Positions 6,336 through 13,148 of a stretch of DNA of 19,852 bases are shown here, one piece after another. The stretch's first letter is position 1; every line of letters begins with the position of its first letter. The DNA lies in the NCBI GenBank assembly GCA_910586575.1, contig CAJUJQ010000048.1, positions 1 to 19,852 of the forward strand. Reading direction: 5' to 3'. The stretch is from an uncultured Clostridia bacterium (GTDB lineage Bacteria > Bacillota > Clostridia > Oscillospirales > Butyricicoccaceae). The translations under genes were made by a program, and so were the position numbers. Under the pieces are notes generated by a model, which was given only the letters and a program-made list of their open reading frames with translations, did no database searches and was not told the DNA's origin.

Positions 6336-7979
6336 TCAGCGGACGGCGTCCAACCGGCAGGCAAGGGTTTCATAAGGCCGCAGCAGCAATTTGCCTTCCC
6401 GGTTTGACACCTCCGGATAATTGCCCAGCACCTTTTCACAGCTGTCCGTCCGCACACCGTCCAGACAGATTTCTTTCCCGGACAGATTGTTGAACACGAA
6501 CAGTGACTCGGCCCCCAGGAAGCGCCGGTAGGCCAGCAGCCGGGTTTCGTCCGGGTACAGGAATTCGATTTTCCCATCCGAGATCAGCGGGTTTTCCTTC
6601 CGCAGGCGAATCAGCGACTTATAAAAATGCAGGATGGAATCCGGGTCTTGCAGCGCCGCCGCCACGTTGATGGCGCGGTAATTCTCGGGCGGCTGAATCC
6701 ATGGCGTGCCGTCCGTAAACCCGGCGTTCGGGCTGCCGTCCCACTGCATGGGCGTGCGCCCGTTGTCCCGGGAACGCTGCCGCAGCGTTTCCAGCGCTTC
6801 CTCTTTGGGTTTGCCGTTTTCCAGCATGATGCGGTAATAATTCTGGCTTTCGACATCGCGGTACTGGGAGATATCGGTATAGCCGGCATTGGTGACGCCA
6901 AGCTCTTCCCCCTGGAAAATATACGGTGTTCCGCGCATCAGGTGGGTGCACGCAGCCAGCATTTTCGCCGACTGCTTCCAATACCGCTTGTCGTCGCCGA
7001 ACCGCGAAACCGCGCGCGGCTGGTCGTGGTTGCACAGGAACAGCGCGTTCCAGCCGCCTGCCTGCTGCATCCCGAGCTGCCAGTCGTGGAACAGCCGCTT
7101 GAACGCCCCGAAATCGACCGGCTGAAGCTCCCACTTGTCGCCGTTTTTATAGTCCACCTTCAAGTGGTGGAAGCTGAACACCATCGAAAGCTCTTTTTCG
7201 GTGGTATAGCGGATGCAGTTGTCCAGCGAGGTGGACGACATTTCCCCGACCGTGACCATATCGCCGATGCCGGTATCCACAACCAGCTCTTTCAGATATT
7301 CGTGCACGTGCGGGCCGTCGGTGTAGAACCTGCGCCCGTCCCCGGTATCGTCGTCCTCAAACAGCGCCGGCTTGGAAATCAGGTTGGCCACGTCAAAGCG
7401 GAAGCCCTGAACCCCTTTCGCCTTCCAGAAGCGGATAACGTTTTTGAGCGCTTCCCGTACAGCGGGGTTATCCCAGTTGAGGTCTGCCTGTGTCTTATCG
7501 AACAGATGCAGGTACCATTTTTTCAGGTGCGGCACATACTCCCACGCGCTGCCGCCAAATTTGGACTGCCAGTTGGTGGGCGGCACATCGGGCGCGCCGT
7601 CGCGGAAGATGTAATAATCGAGATAATTGGGGTCGCCCGCCAGCGCCTTTTGAAACCATTCGTGCCCGGTCGAGGTATGGTTAAACACCATGTCGAACAT
7701 CAGTGCCAGACCGCGCCTGCCCGCTTCGGCAATCAGCGTTTCCACGTCCCCCATCGACCCGAAAACCGGGTCGACGGCAAGATAATCGGCGACGTCATAG
7801 CCGTTGTCATTCATCGGGGAGCGGAAAAACGGGGTCAGCCATAAATAATCTACGCCCAGCGACTGTAAGTAATCCAGCTTTCCGATAATGCCGCGCAGGT
7901 CGCCCAGCCCGTCGCCATTGCTGTCGGAGAAGGATTTCACATAGATTTGATAAATGACCTTATCTTTGAAATTTGCCAT
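6336..7979 (-). CDS. treC: Alpha,alpha-phosphotrehalase (GH13)
   Basis: A 547-residue cytoplasmic glycoside hydrolase of family GH13 predicted to hydrolyse trehalose-6-phosphate to glucose and glucose-6-phosphate. Conserved GH13 regions are in order: DMVFNH (96-101), nucleophile D196 in GFRFDVAN, acid/base E246 in VGEMSS, and D319 in NHDQ. The N-terminal QIYVKSFSDSNGDGLGDLRGI is typical of the oligo-1,6-glucosidase/phosphotrehalase subgroup. The specific call rests on context: the start codon follows the PTS trehalose permease gene by 3 nt, and treR diverges beyond it. The ribosome site GGAGG lies within the end of treB. A related alpha-glucosidase acting on other phosphorylated or free glucosides is the main alternative. 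It is called treA in Bacillus. Confidence 0.92.
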   Translation of the reverse strand: MANFKDKVIYQIYVKSFSDSNGDGLGDLRGIIGKLDYLQSLGVDYLWLTPFFRSPMNDNGYDVADYLAVDPVFGSMGDVETLIAEAGRRGLALMFDMVFNHTSTGHEWFQKALAGDPNYLDYYIFRDGAPDVPPTNWQSKFGGSAWEYVPHLKKWYLHLFDKTQADLNWDNPAVREALKNVIRFWKAKGVQGFRFDVANLISKPALFEDDDTGDGRRFYTDGPHVHEYLKELVVDTGIGDMVTVGEMSSTSLDNCIRYTTEKELSMVFSFHHLKVDYKNGDKWELQPVDFGAFKRLFHDWQLGMQQAGGWNALFLCNHDQPRAVSRFGDDKRYWKQSAKMLAACTHLMRGTPYIFQGEELGVTNAGYTDISQYRDVESQNYYRIMLENGKPKEEALETLRQRSRDNGRTPMQWDGSPNAGFTDGTPWIQPPENYRAINVAAALQDPDSILHFYKSLIRLRKENPLISDGKIEFLYPDETRLLAYRRFLGAESLFVFNNLSGKEICLDGVRTDSCEKVLGNYPEVSNREGKLLLRPYETLACRLDAVR

Positions 7980-7982
7980 TGC

Positions 7983-9914
7983 TTAATCCTCCAATGTCAG
8001 AATCGGATCGCGGCCCGCCGCCACGGTTTTGCCTGTGTGAAAGACCGCCTTGCAGCCTTCGGCCTCTTCCGTAATCACCAGCATGGTGGTTGCGGGATGG
8101 CCTGCCGCTTTGATTTTTGCCGGGTCGAAGGAGATGAGCCGGTCGCCTGCCTTGACCATGTCGCCCTCTTTGATATGCGCGGTGAATCCGTCGCCGTTCA
8201 TATCGACCGTGTCAAGGCCGATGTGCATCAGGATTTCCATGCCGTTTGCCAGCTTCATGCCGCAGGCGTGGTTGCTGCCCTCCATCAAGACCGAGATTTC
8301 GCCGTCGGCGGGGGCAACCAGCGTGTTGTCGGTCGGCTCAATCGCGAGGCCGTCGCCCAGCACCTTCTGGGAGAATACCTGGTCGGGGACTTCGGTAATG
8401 GCAATCGCCTTGCCGGAGAGGAACGCGTTCAGGGACTTCACTTCTGCTTTCGGCAGGGAAACGGTGACAGCCGCCGGGACAGGGCCAGCCACAGGAGCGC
8501 CGCCGGCCACAGCCAGCTTGCGCTTGCCGACCGCGCAGGTCAGCACGAACGGAACCACGACCGCAATCAGCGTGCAGATTGCGAAACTGCCCATATACGC
8601 GGGCTGGATGGAAAGGATACCGGGCAGGCCGCCCACACCGATGGCATTCGCGGTGGTACTGGTCGCGACGCAAACGACTGCCGCGCATGCCGAGCCAATC
8701 ATACCGCAGAGGAACGGGAAATTGTGCTTGAGGTTGACGCCGAACATCGCCGGTTCGGTCACGCCGAGGTAACAGGAGATGCAGGAGGGGACGTTGACTT
8801 CCTGCGCGTCCGCGTCCTTGCGCTGGAGGAAAATCATACCGAGCACCGCCGAGCCTTGCGCGATATTGGAAAGGGCAATCATCGGCCAGAGCATCGTGCC
8901 CTCGAAATCGGCAATCAGCTGCATATCGATTGCGTTGGACATGTGGTGCAGGCCGGTAATGACCAGCGGGGCATATACAAAGCCGAAAATCGCGCCGAAA
9001 ATCACCTTAAACGAGCCGGAAATGCCTGCGTAAACGACCGAAGAAATCACGAAGCCAATCTTCCAGCCGATGGGGCCAAGGATGAAGTGCGCTGCTACAA
9101 CCGAAAGCACCAGGCTGCAAAACGGCACGACAATCATGGAAACAACCGCCGGGCAGATTTTCCGGAAAAAGCGTTCAAGATAAACCAGTGTGAACGCCGC
9201 GAGAATCGCCGGGATCACCTGCGCCTGATAGCCGATCATGTTGATGCGGAAGAAGCCGAAGTCCCAGAATGGGATTTCCGCCGCGCCCGCGACGCCGTAA
9301 GCGTTCAGCAGCTGCCCGGAAACCAGCGTCAGGCCCAGCACAATGCCGAGCATTTGCGTCGTACCCATCTTCTTGGTGACCGACCAGCAGATACCGACCG
9401 GCAGCATATGGAATACCGCTTCACCAATCAGCCACAGGAAGCTGTCCAGCCCCGCCCAGAACTGGCTCAGGTCGCACAGGGTTTTGGTGCCGTTCTCGAA
9501 CAGGTACAGGCTGTCAATGCAGTTGCGAAAGCCGAGGATCAAGCCGCAGGTAATCAGCACGGGGATAATCGGCGCGAAGATTTCAGCGAGCGCGCTCATA
9601 ATCCGCTGGAGCGTGCTCTGGTTCTGCTTGGCGGCGCTCTTGACCGCGTCCTTGGATACGCCCTCAATCCCGGCCACCGCGATAAAATCGTTGTAAAAAT
9701 CGGAAACCGTGTTGCCGATGATCACCTGGAACTGTCCCGCCTGGGTGAACGTCCCCTTGACCACCTTCATTTTTTCGATGCCGGGGATATCCGCCTTTTT
9801 CGGGTCGTTCAGTACGAACCGCATCCGCGTGATGCAGTGCGATACCGCCGCGATGTTTGCCTTGCCCCCGACCAGCTCTAACAGCTGCGCCGCATCCTGT
9901 TGATACTTGCCCAT
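7983..9914 (-). CDS. treB: PTS trehalose transporter, fused IIB-IIC-IIA
   Basis: A 643-residue permease that imports trehalose and phosphorylates it to trehalose-6-phosphate. The IIB domain (about 1-90) has phosphorylatable C27 in SHCITRMRF. The IIC membrane domain (about 105-460) carries the family motif GVTEPAMFGVN. The C-terminal glucose-type IIA domain (about 490-643) has H564 in LMHIGLDTV. The IIA fusion means no separate EIIA is needed, only HPr and EI; E. coli TreB lacks it. The start MGKYQQD is chosen over an upstream in-frame start because the latter lies within the operator/promoter region, and GAAGGTC precedes the chosen ATG. It is first gene of treBC, repressed most likely by TreR. 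Confidence 0.94.
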   Translation of the reverse strand: MGKYQQDAAQLLELVGGKANIAAVSHCITRMRFVLNDPKKADIPGIEKMKVVKGTFTQAGQFQVIIGNTVSDFYNDFIAVAGIEGVSKDAVKSAAKQNQSTLQRIMSALAEIFAPIIPVLITCGLILGFRNCIDSLYLFENGTKTLCDLSQFWAGLDSFLWLIGEAVFHMLPVGICWSVTKKMGTTQMLGIVLGLTLVSGQLLNAYGVAGAAEIPFWDFGFFRINMIGYQAQVIPAILAAFTLVYLERFFRKICPAVVSMIVVPFCSLVLSVVAAHFILGPIGWKIGFVISSVVYAGISGSFKVIFGAIFGFVYAPLVITGLHHMSNAIDMQLIADFEGTMLWPMIALSNIAQGSAVLGMIFLQRKDADAQEVNVPSCISCYLGVTEPAMFGVNLKHNFPFLCGMIGSACAAVVCVATSTTANAIGVGGLPGILSIQPAYMGSFAICTLIAVVVPFVLTCAVGKRKLAVAGGAPVAGPVPAAVTVSLPKAEVKSLNAFLSGKAIAITEVPDQVFSQKVLGDGLAIEPTDNTLVAPADGEISVLMEGSNHACGMKLANGMEILMHIGLDTVDMNGDGFTAHIKEGDMVKAGDRLISFDPAKIKAAGHPATTMLVITEEAEGCKAVFHTGKTVAAGRDPILTLED

Positions 9915-9935
9915 GAAATGACCTTCTTCATTTTG

Positions 9936-9949
9936 CTTGTTTGAACAAG
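9936..9949. promoter_or_regulatory. TreR operator-like box 1
   Basis: CTTGTTTGAACAAG, an inverted repeat of the form TTGTnnnnACAA, downstream of the treB -10 box near the transcription start and about 22 nt from the treB start codon. A repressor here would block initiation or clearance. Confidence 0.75.
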
Positions 9950-9965
9950 TCCTCTTGCTGATATT

Positions 9966-9994
9966 GTTATACCACACTTGTTTATACAAGTCAA
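9966..9994 (-). promoter_or_regulatory. treB promoter
   Basis: On the minus strand, TTGACT (9989-9994) and TATAAC (9966-9971) are separated by exactly 17 nt. This near-consensus vegetative promoter overlaps operator-like box 2, which fills its spacer. Confidence 0.8.
9977..9990. promoter_or_regulatory. TreR operator-like box 2
   Basis: CTTGTTTATACAAG, between the -35 and -10 boxes of the treB promoter. It is the box closest to the Bacillus TreR half-sites as I know them (TTGT and ACAA flanking a short AT centre). Confidence 0.75.
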
Positions 9995-9996
9995 TA

Positions 9997-10010
9997 CTTG
10001 TTCAAACAAA
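9997..10010. promoter_or_regulatory. TreR operator-like box 3
   Basis: CTTGTTCAAACAAA, just upstream of the treB -35 box. Its centre is 20 nt from that of box 2, about two helical turns, which would allow two repressor dimers on one face of the DNA. Confidence 0.7.
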
Positions 10011-10045
10011 TTTTTACGGTTCATGGAATTATATAAAAAAGGGGC

Positions 10046-10074
10046 TTGCCATTTGGTGGATTTGCTGGTATCCT
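10046..10074 (+). promoter_or_regulatory. treR promoter
   Basis: TTGCCA (10046-10051) and TATCCT (10069-10074) are 17 nt apart on the plus strand, 38 nt upstream of the treR start. Operator-like box 4 begins 3 nt after the -10 box. An alternative AT-rich start site near 10028-10040 has poor spacing. Confidence 0.55.
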
Positions 10075-10077
10075 ATT

Positions 10078-10091
10078 GTTGTTCAGACAAG
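10078..10091. promoter_or_regulatory. TreR operator-like box 4
   Basis: GTTGTTCAGACAAG has the same TTGTnnnnACAA core as boxes 1-3 and lies at the expected treR transcription start, between the treR -10 box and its ribosome site. It suggests that TreR represses its own gene. Confidence 0.6.
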
Positions 10092-10112
10092 CAGGCACGG
10101 AGGGAGGCCATT

Positions 10113-10844
10113 ATGCCGAAAAGCAAATACAACGAAATTTATCTGGCGCTGAAAAGCCGGATTGAAGCGGGGGACTACCCCTTTCAGCAGCTCATCCCAT
10201 CGGAAAACGTCCTGATACAGGACTTTGCGTGCTCGCGCAACACCCTGCGGCGGGCGGTACAGGCGCTTTCGGCGGAGGGCTATGTGCAGTCCATGCAGGG
10301 CCGGGGCGTGCGGGTGATTTGGCAGCCGCGCCCAAGCTCACAGTTTATGTTCGGCGGCGTGGAGTCGTTCACCGAGGCGTGCCGGCGCAACGCCATCCGG
10401 CAGCGCACCGAGGTGCTCCGCTTTGAGGAGCGGGCCGCGGACGCGGCGCTCAGCCGCCTGACCGGCATGCCGGAGGGCGTGGAGGTCATCTATATTGAGC
10501 GGCAGCGCTGGGTGAACGGCGTACCGCTGATTCTCGACCACAATTATTTCCTGAAGGAAACCGCCGCCGGGCTGACCCCGGAAATCGCGGCGCAGTCGAT
10601 TTATGCCTATCTGGAAAACCGGCTGGGGCTGCAAATTAAAACAACCCGGCGGGTGATTACCGTCGAGCCGGTCACCGAGGACGACACCGCCCATTTACAA
10701 ATGGACGGCTGCAACTGCGTGGCGGTGGTCAGCAGCTCGACTTATGACAGCAGCGGCGTCATGTTTGAGTACACCCAGTCGCGCCATAGCCCGAAGCACT
10801 TCGAGTTCCACGACGTGGCGCAGCGCAGCAGGCTCCCGGGGTGA
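10113..10844 (+). CDS. treR: GntR/HutC-family trehalose operon repressor
   Basis: A 243-residue transcription regulator. Residues about 5-70 are a GntR winged helix-turn-helix (YNEIYLALKSRIEAGDY, then IPSENVLIQDFACSRNTLRRAVQAL and a GYV wing). Residues about 90-235 form a UTRA effector domain, with the usual VEVIYIERQRWVNGVPLILDHNYF stretch. In characterised relatives this domain binds trehalose-6-phosphate, which releases DNA. It is divergent from treBC across a region with four matching operator-like boxes. The start is set by GGGAGG 5-6 nt before the ATG; an upstream in-frame start would lie within the operator region. The MATE gene follows after 6 nt. Confidence 0.92.
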   Translation: MPKSKYNEIYLALKSRIEAGDYPFQQLIPSENVLIQDFACSRNTLRRAVQALSAEGYVQSMQGRGVRVIWQPRPSSQFMFGGVESFTEACRRNAIRQRTEVLRFEERAADAALSRLTGMPEGVEVIYIERQRWVNGVPLILDHNYFLKETAAGLTPEIAAQSIYAYLENRLGLQIKTTRRVITVEPVTEDDTAHLQMDGCNCVAVVSSSTYDSSGVMFEYTQSRHSPKHFEFHDVAQRSRLPG

Positions 10845-10850
10845 CGCGCC

Positions 10851-12188
10851 ATGAACCAGGATTTGACACAAGGCAGCATTACCGGCACGATGCTGCTGTT
10901 TGCCCTGCCGATGATTGCGGGGAACCTGCTTCAGCAGGCGTACAACGTCGCGGATACGCTGATTGTCGGGCAGTTCCTGGGCGCGGACGCGCTGGCGGCG
11001 GTCGGCTCGGCGTATACGCTGATGACGTTCCTGACCTCGGTGCTGCTCGGGCTGTGCATGGGCAGCGGCGTGCTGTTTTCCATCTGCCGGGGGCAGGGCG
11101 ACGGGGCGCGGCTGCGCAGGGGTGTGGCGGTTTCATTCGGGCTGATTGGCGCGGCTGCGCTGGCACTCAATCTCGCGGTGTTCCTGGCGATTGACCCGAT
11201 TTTGCGCTTCCTGCAAGCGCCGGAGCGTGTAAATGGTTTGATGAGGGATTACTTATGGCTGGTGTTCTGGGGGATTGGGGCGACGTTCCTCTATAACTTT
11301 TGCGCGTCGCTGCTGCGGGCGGTCGGAAACTCCGCCGTGCCGCTGCTGTTCCTGGCAATCTCCGCGGCGGGCAATATCGCGCTCGACCTGTTTTTTGTGC
11401 TTGTGCTGGATTGGGGCGTCAAGGGAGCGGCGGCGGCGACCGCCCTGGCGCAGTGGGCGTCCGGTATCGGTATCCTTGCCTATACGAAATTGAAATTCCC
11501 GGAATTATGCCCCTCCCGCGCCGAGTGCCGCTGGGACGGCGGCAGCGCAAAGGAAATCCTGCGCCTGTCCTCGCTGACCTGCTTGCAGCAGTCGGTGATG
11601 AATTTCGGCATCCTGCTGGTGCAGGGGCGGGTGAACAGCTTCGGCCCGGCGGTGATGGCGGCATTTGCGGCGGCGGTCAAAATCGACTCGTTCGCCTATA
11701 TGCCGGTGCAGGATTTTGGCAACGCCTTTTCGACCTTCACCGCGCAGAATTTTGGCGCGCGCAAACAGGAGCGCATCCGCCAGGGCATCCGCAGCGCGGC
11801 GGCCTGCGCGATGGTATTCTGCGCGCTGGTCAGTACGGCGGTATGCGTGTTCGCGCGCCCGCTGATGCGGCTGTTTGTCAAGGCGCACGAAACCGAAATC
11901 CTGTCCATCGGGGTGCGCTACCTGCGGATTGAGGGTGCGTTTTATTGGGGGATTGGTTTGCTGTTCCTGCTGTATGGGCTGTACCGCGCGGTCGGCAGGC
12001 CTGGGATGTCGGTCGTCCTGACCGTGATCTCACTGGGCACGCGGGTGGTGCTCGCGTATGCGCTGTCGGCGATCCCGGCGGTTGGGGTCACCGGGATTTG
12101 GGCTTCGGTGCCGGTTGGCTGGGTGCTGGCGGATGCGGCGGGTGTACTGTATTACCGGAAGCATCGGGCAAGGCTGCTGTCGCTGTAG
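10851..12188 (+). CDS. MATE family multidrug/Na+ efflux transporter
   Basis: A 445-residue membrane protein with about 12 hydrophobic helices in two similar halves, typical of MATE (NorM/DinF-type) antiporters that export cationic drugs or metabolites using Na+ or H+ gradients. Recognisable family stretches include the N-terminal LTQGSITGTMLLFALPMIAG, then QQAYNVADTLIVGQFLG, and GNIALDLFFV in the first half. The second half begins near residue 235 with SLTCLQQSVMNFGILLVQG. It starts 6 nt after the treR stop with a GGGGTG ribosome site, so it is very probably co-transcribed and translationally coupled with treR. A link to trehalose is not evident from the protein. The substrate is unknown. Confidence 0.93.
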   Translation: MNQDLTQGSITGTMLLFALPMIAGNLLQQAYNVADTLIVGQFLGADALAAVGSAYTLMTFLTSVLLGLCMGSGVLFSICRGQGDGARLRRGVAVSFGLIGAAALALNLAVFLAIDPILRFLQAPERVNGLMRDYLWLVFWGIGATFLYNFCASLLRAVGNSAVPLLFLAISAAGNIALDLFFVLVLDWGVKGAAAATALAQWASGIGILAYTKLKFPELCPSRAECRWDGGSAKEILRLSSLTCLQQSVMNFGILLVQGRVNSFGPAVMAAFAAAVKIDSFAYMPVQDFGNAFSTFTAQNFGARKQERIRQGIRSAAACAMVFCALVSTAVCVFARPLMRLFVKAHETEILSIGVRYLRIEGAFYWGIGLLFLLYGLYRAVGRPGMSVVLTVISLGTRVVLAYALSAIPAVGVTGIWASVPVGWVLADAAGVLYYRKHRARLLSL

Positions 12189-12213
12189 CCGTCCGAAAAC
12201 AGGTTCTTTGCCT

Positions 12214-12372
12214 AGTGCTCCATCCGGCCAAAAATCGAACTCGTTCTTGGGCTGGATTTCCGCATGGCTACGTTATCGTCCTTGACGGGCGTCAGCCCGC
12301 CTGCGTCCTCTGCCTTGCCCTGCGAAAATCCCGCTCCAAGCCAAAGTCCGCTTTCTGACTGGATGGAGCACT
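12214..12372. repeat. Foldback element with ~50-bp imperfect inverted repeats
   Basis: Left arm 12214-12263 begins AGTGCTCCATCC. The right arm, 12322-12372, read on the other strand, begins with the same 12 bases. The two arms agree at roughly four positions in five over 50 bp, with one gap. The 58-bp centre holds a small hairpin, CGGGC (12286-12290) with GCCCG (12295-12299). No target-site duplication and no coding frame are evident. It lies between the MATE stop codon and its terminator, so it would be transcribed as the 3' UTR of treR-MATE. Confidence 0.75.
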
Positions 12373-12393
12373 GGGAAAATATTGAATTTAATG

Positions 12394-12429
12394 CGCTCAG
12401 GCTGCCGGAAAGGTACCTGAGCGTTTTTT
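12394..12429 (+). terminator. Terminator of treR-MATE
   Basis: CGCTCAGG (12394-12401) and CCTGAGCG (12416-12423) form a perfect 8-bp stem followed directly by TTTTTT. It lies about 205 nt past the MATE stop codon, beyond the foldback element. Confidence 0.88.
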
Positions 12430-12830
12430 GCGCCCCTGTACGGATTGTTCAGGTCATACCAAAATATCTATAAATATGCAGGAATCGGGTTTTGGCGCTC
12501 GAAAGCGCTGTGGTACCAAATCAATGGTTCTACCTAAATGCTTTCGGGATCCAGCATTCGGGAATCACGCCGGTTTTTTCGCGGCAAGGCACTAAAGGCA
12601 GGCGCGGAAACAGCAAAACAAACAATAAGAGAGCATTAAAGGCGGCATATTTTCACAAAAAATCCAAGATAGGTGCTGTTTTGGCAAAGTCGCACAAAAA
12701 ATATCCGAATTTTTGTTGGAATGGGAGAAAACAAAAAAAGGGCTTGTAATTCCTGAAAAATGTGATAAAGTAGAATTACAAAAAATGATTGGTCGTACCA
12801 AGAAAGGCGTAAGGCTTGCCTTTGATTTGG
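12430..12830. other. A-rich non-coding region
   Basis: About 400 nt, markedly richer in A (especially 12600-12790) than the surrounding genes. Open frames here have no recognisable sequence, no good ribosome site and unusual composition. It contains one inverted repeat (12744-12781) that may mark a promoter. Confidence 0.5.
12744..12781 (+). promoter_or_regulatory. Inverted repeat, possible promoter of the acyl-CoA dehydrogenase
   Basis: TTGTAATTC (12744-12752) and GAATTACAA (12773-12781) are exact complements 20 nt apart. TTGTAA could be a -35 with TAAAGT (12766-12771) as a -10 at 16 nt. A transcript from here would have a leader of about 360 nt before the next gene. It does not match the Rex operator pattern. 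Confidence 0.3.
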
Positions 12831-12874
12831 TCAGACCGCTTTGCGAAAAGGCTGGGCCTGTCGGCCCAACCACA

Positions 12875-12979
12875 GGGACGAAGGGGGTTCTGGAAAGGAC
12901 GCTGGTGCAGGGCGTCAAAAAGGTTTTTGACCCCGGGATGATCCTGGACCCCGGAAAGGTCTGTCATCTGCTTTCATAA
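12875..12979 (+). pseudogene. Possible C-terminal relic of a GlcD-type FAD-linked oxidase
   Basis: The frame ending at 12979 finishes with VKKVFDPGMILDPGKVC, which closely resembles the extreme C-terminus of FAD-linked oxidases of the GlcD/LctD type (pattern K..FDP..ILNPGK). Only about 25-34 residues fit; the upstream frame is short and shows no FAD-binding domain. If real, it is a decayed or recombined gene end. Electron-bifurcating LctD-type enzymes use Etf, as butyryl-CoA dehydrogenases do, so the location just before an acyl-CoA dehydrogenase is suggestive. A chance frame cannot be excluded. Confidence 0.3.
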
Positions 12980-13019
12980 GCGGTTGGTATAAGAAAAGGA
13001 AAAAGAAGAAAAAGCAAAA

Positions 13020-13107
13020 GGCATCCGCGCGGCTGGCACAATGCGTGGGCGCCGCCCCCTTCCGGAATCTGGATGCCCTCTTTCCGGGAGGGGCCGCCGT
13101 CAGGCGG
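13020..13107 (+). promoter_or_regulatory. Structured leader of the acyl-CoA dehydrogenase gene
   Basis: Overlapping stems end 41 nt before the start codon. GCCGCCCCCTTCCGGAA (13051-13067) pairs with 13082-13098 at about 14 of 17 positions. CCGCC (13094-13098) pairs instead with GGCGG (13103-13107). GGCATCC (13020-13026) pairs with GGATGCC (13071-13077). These stems share bases, so they are mutually exclusive in part. No T tract follows, so any control would be at translation or stability rather than simple termination. Confidence 0.4.
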
Positions 13108-13148
13108 TAGACAAAAGACAGAAAAAAACAAAAAGGAGAAAAAAGAGT

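Noticed and set aside
7947..9881. Long plus-strand open frame (644 codons) opposite treB
   Set aside because: It mirrors treB codon structure, lacks a ribosome site and has His/Arg/Asn-rich composition without domains.
12492..12749. 85-codon plus-strand frame in the A-rich region
   Set aside because: No ribosome site, no recognisable sequence, Lys/Asn-rich because the DNA is A-rich.
12773..12781. Rex (NADH-sensing) operator before the acyl-CoA dehydrogenase
   Set aside because: The arms TTGTAATTC/GAATTACAA are 20 nt apart, far wider than the compact Rex palindrome, and lack its TTGTTAA half-site.
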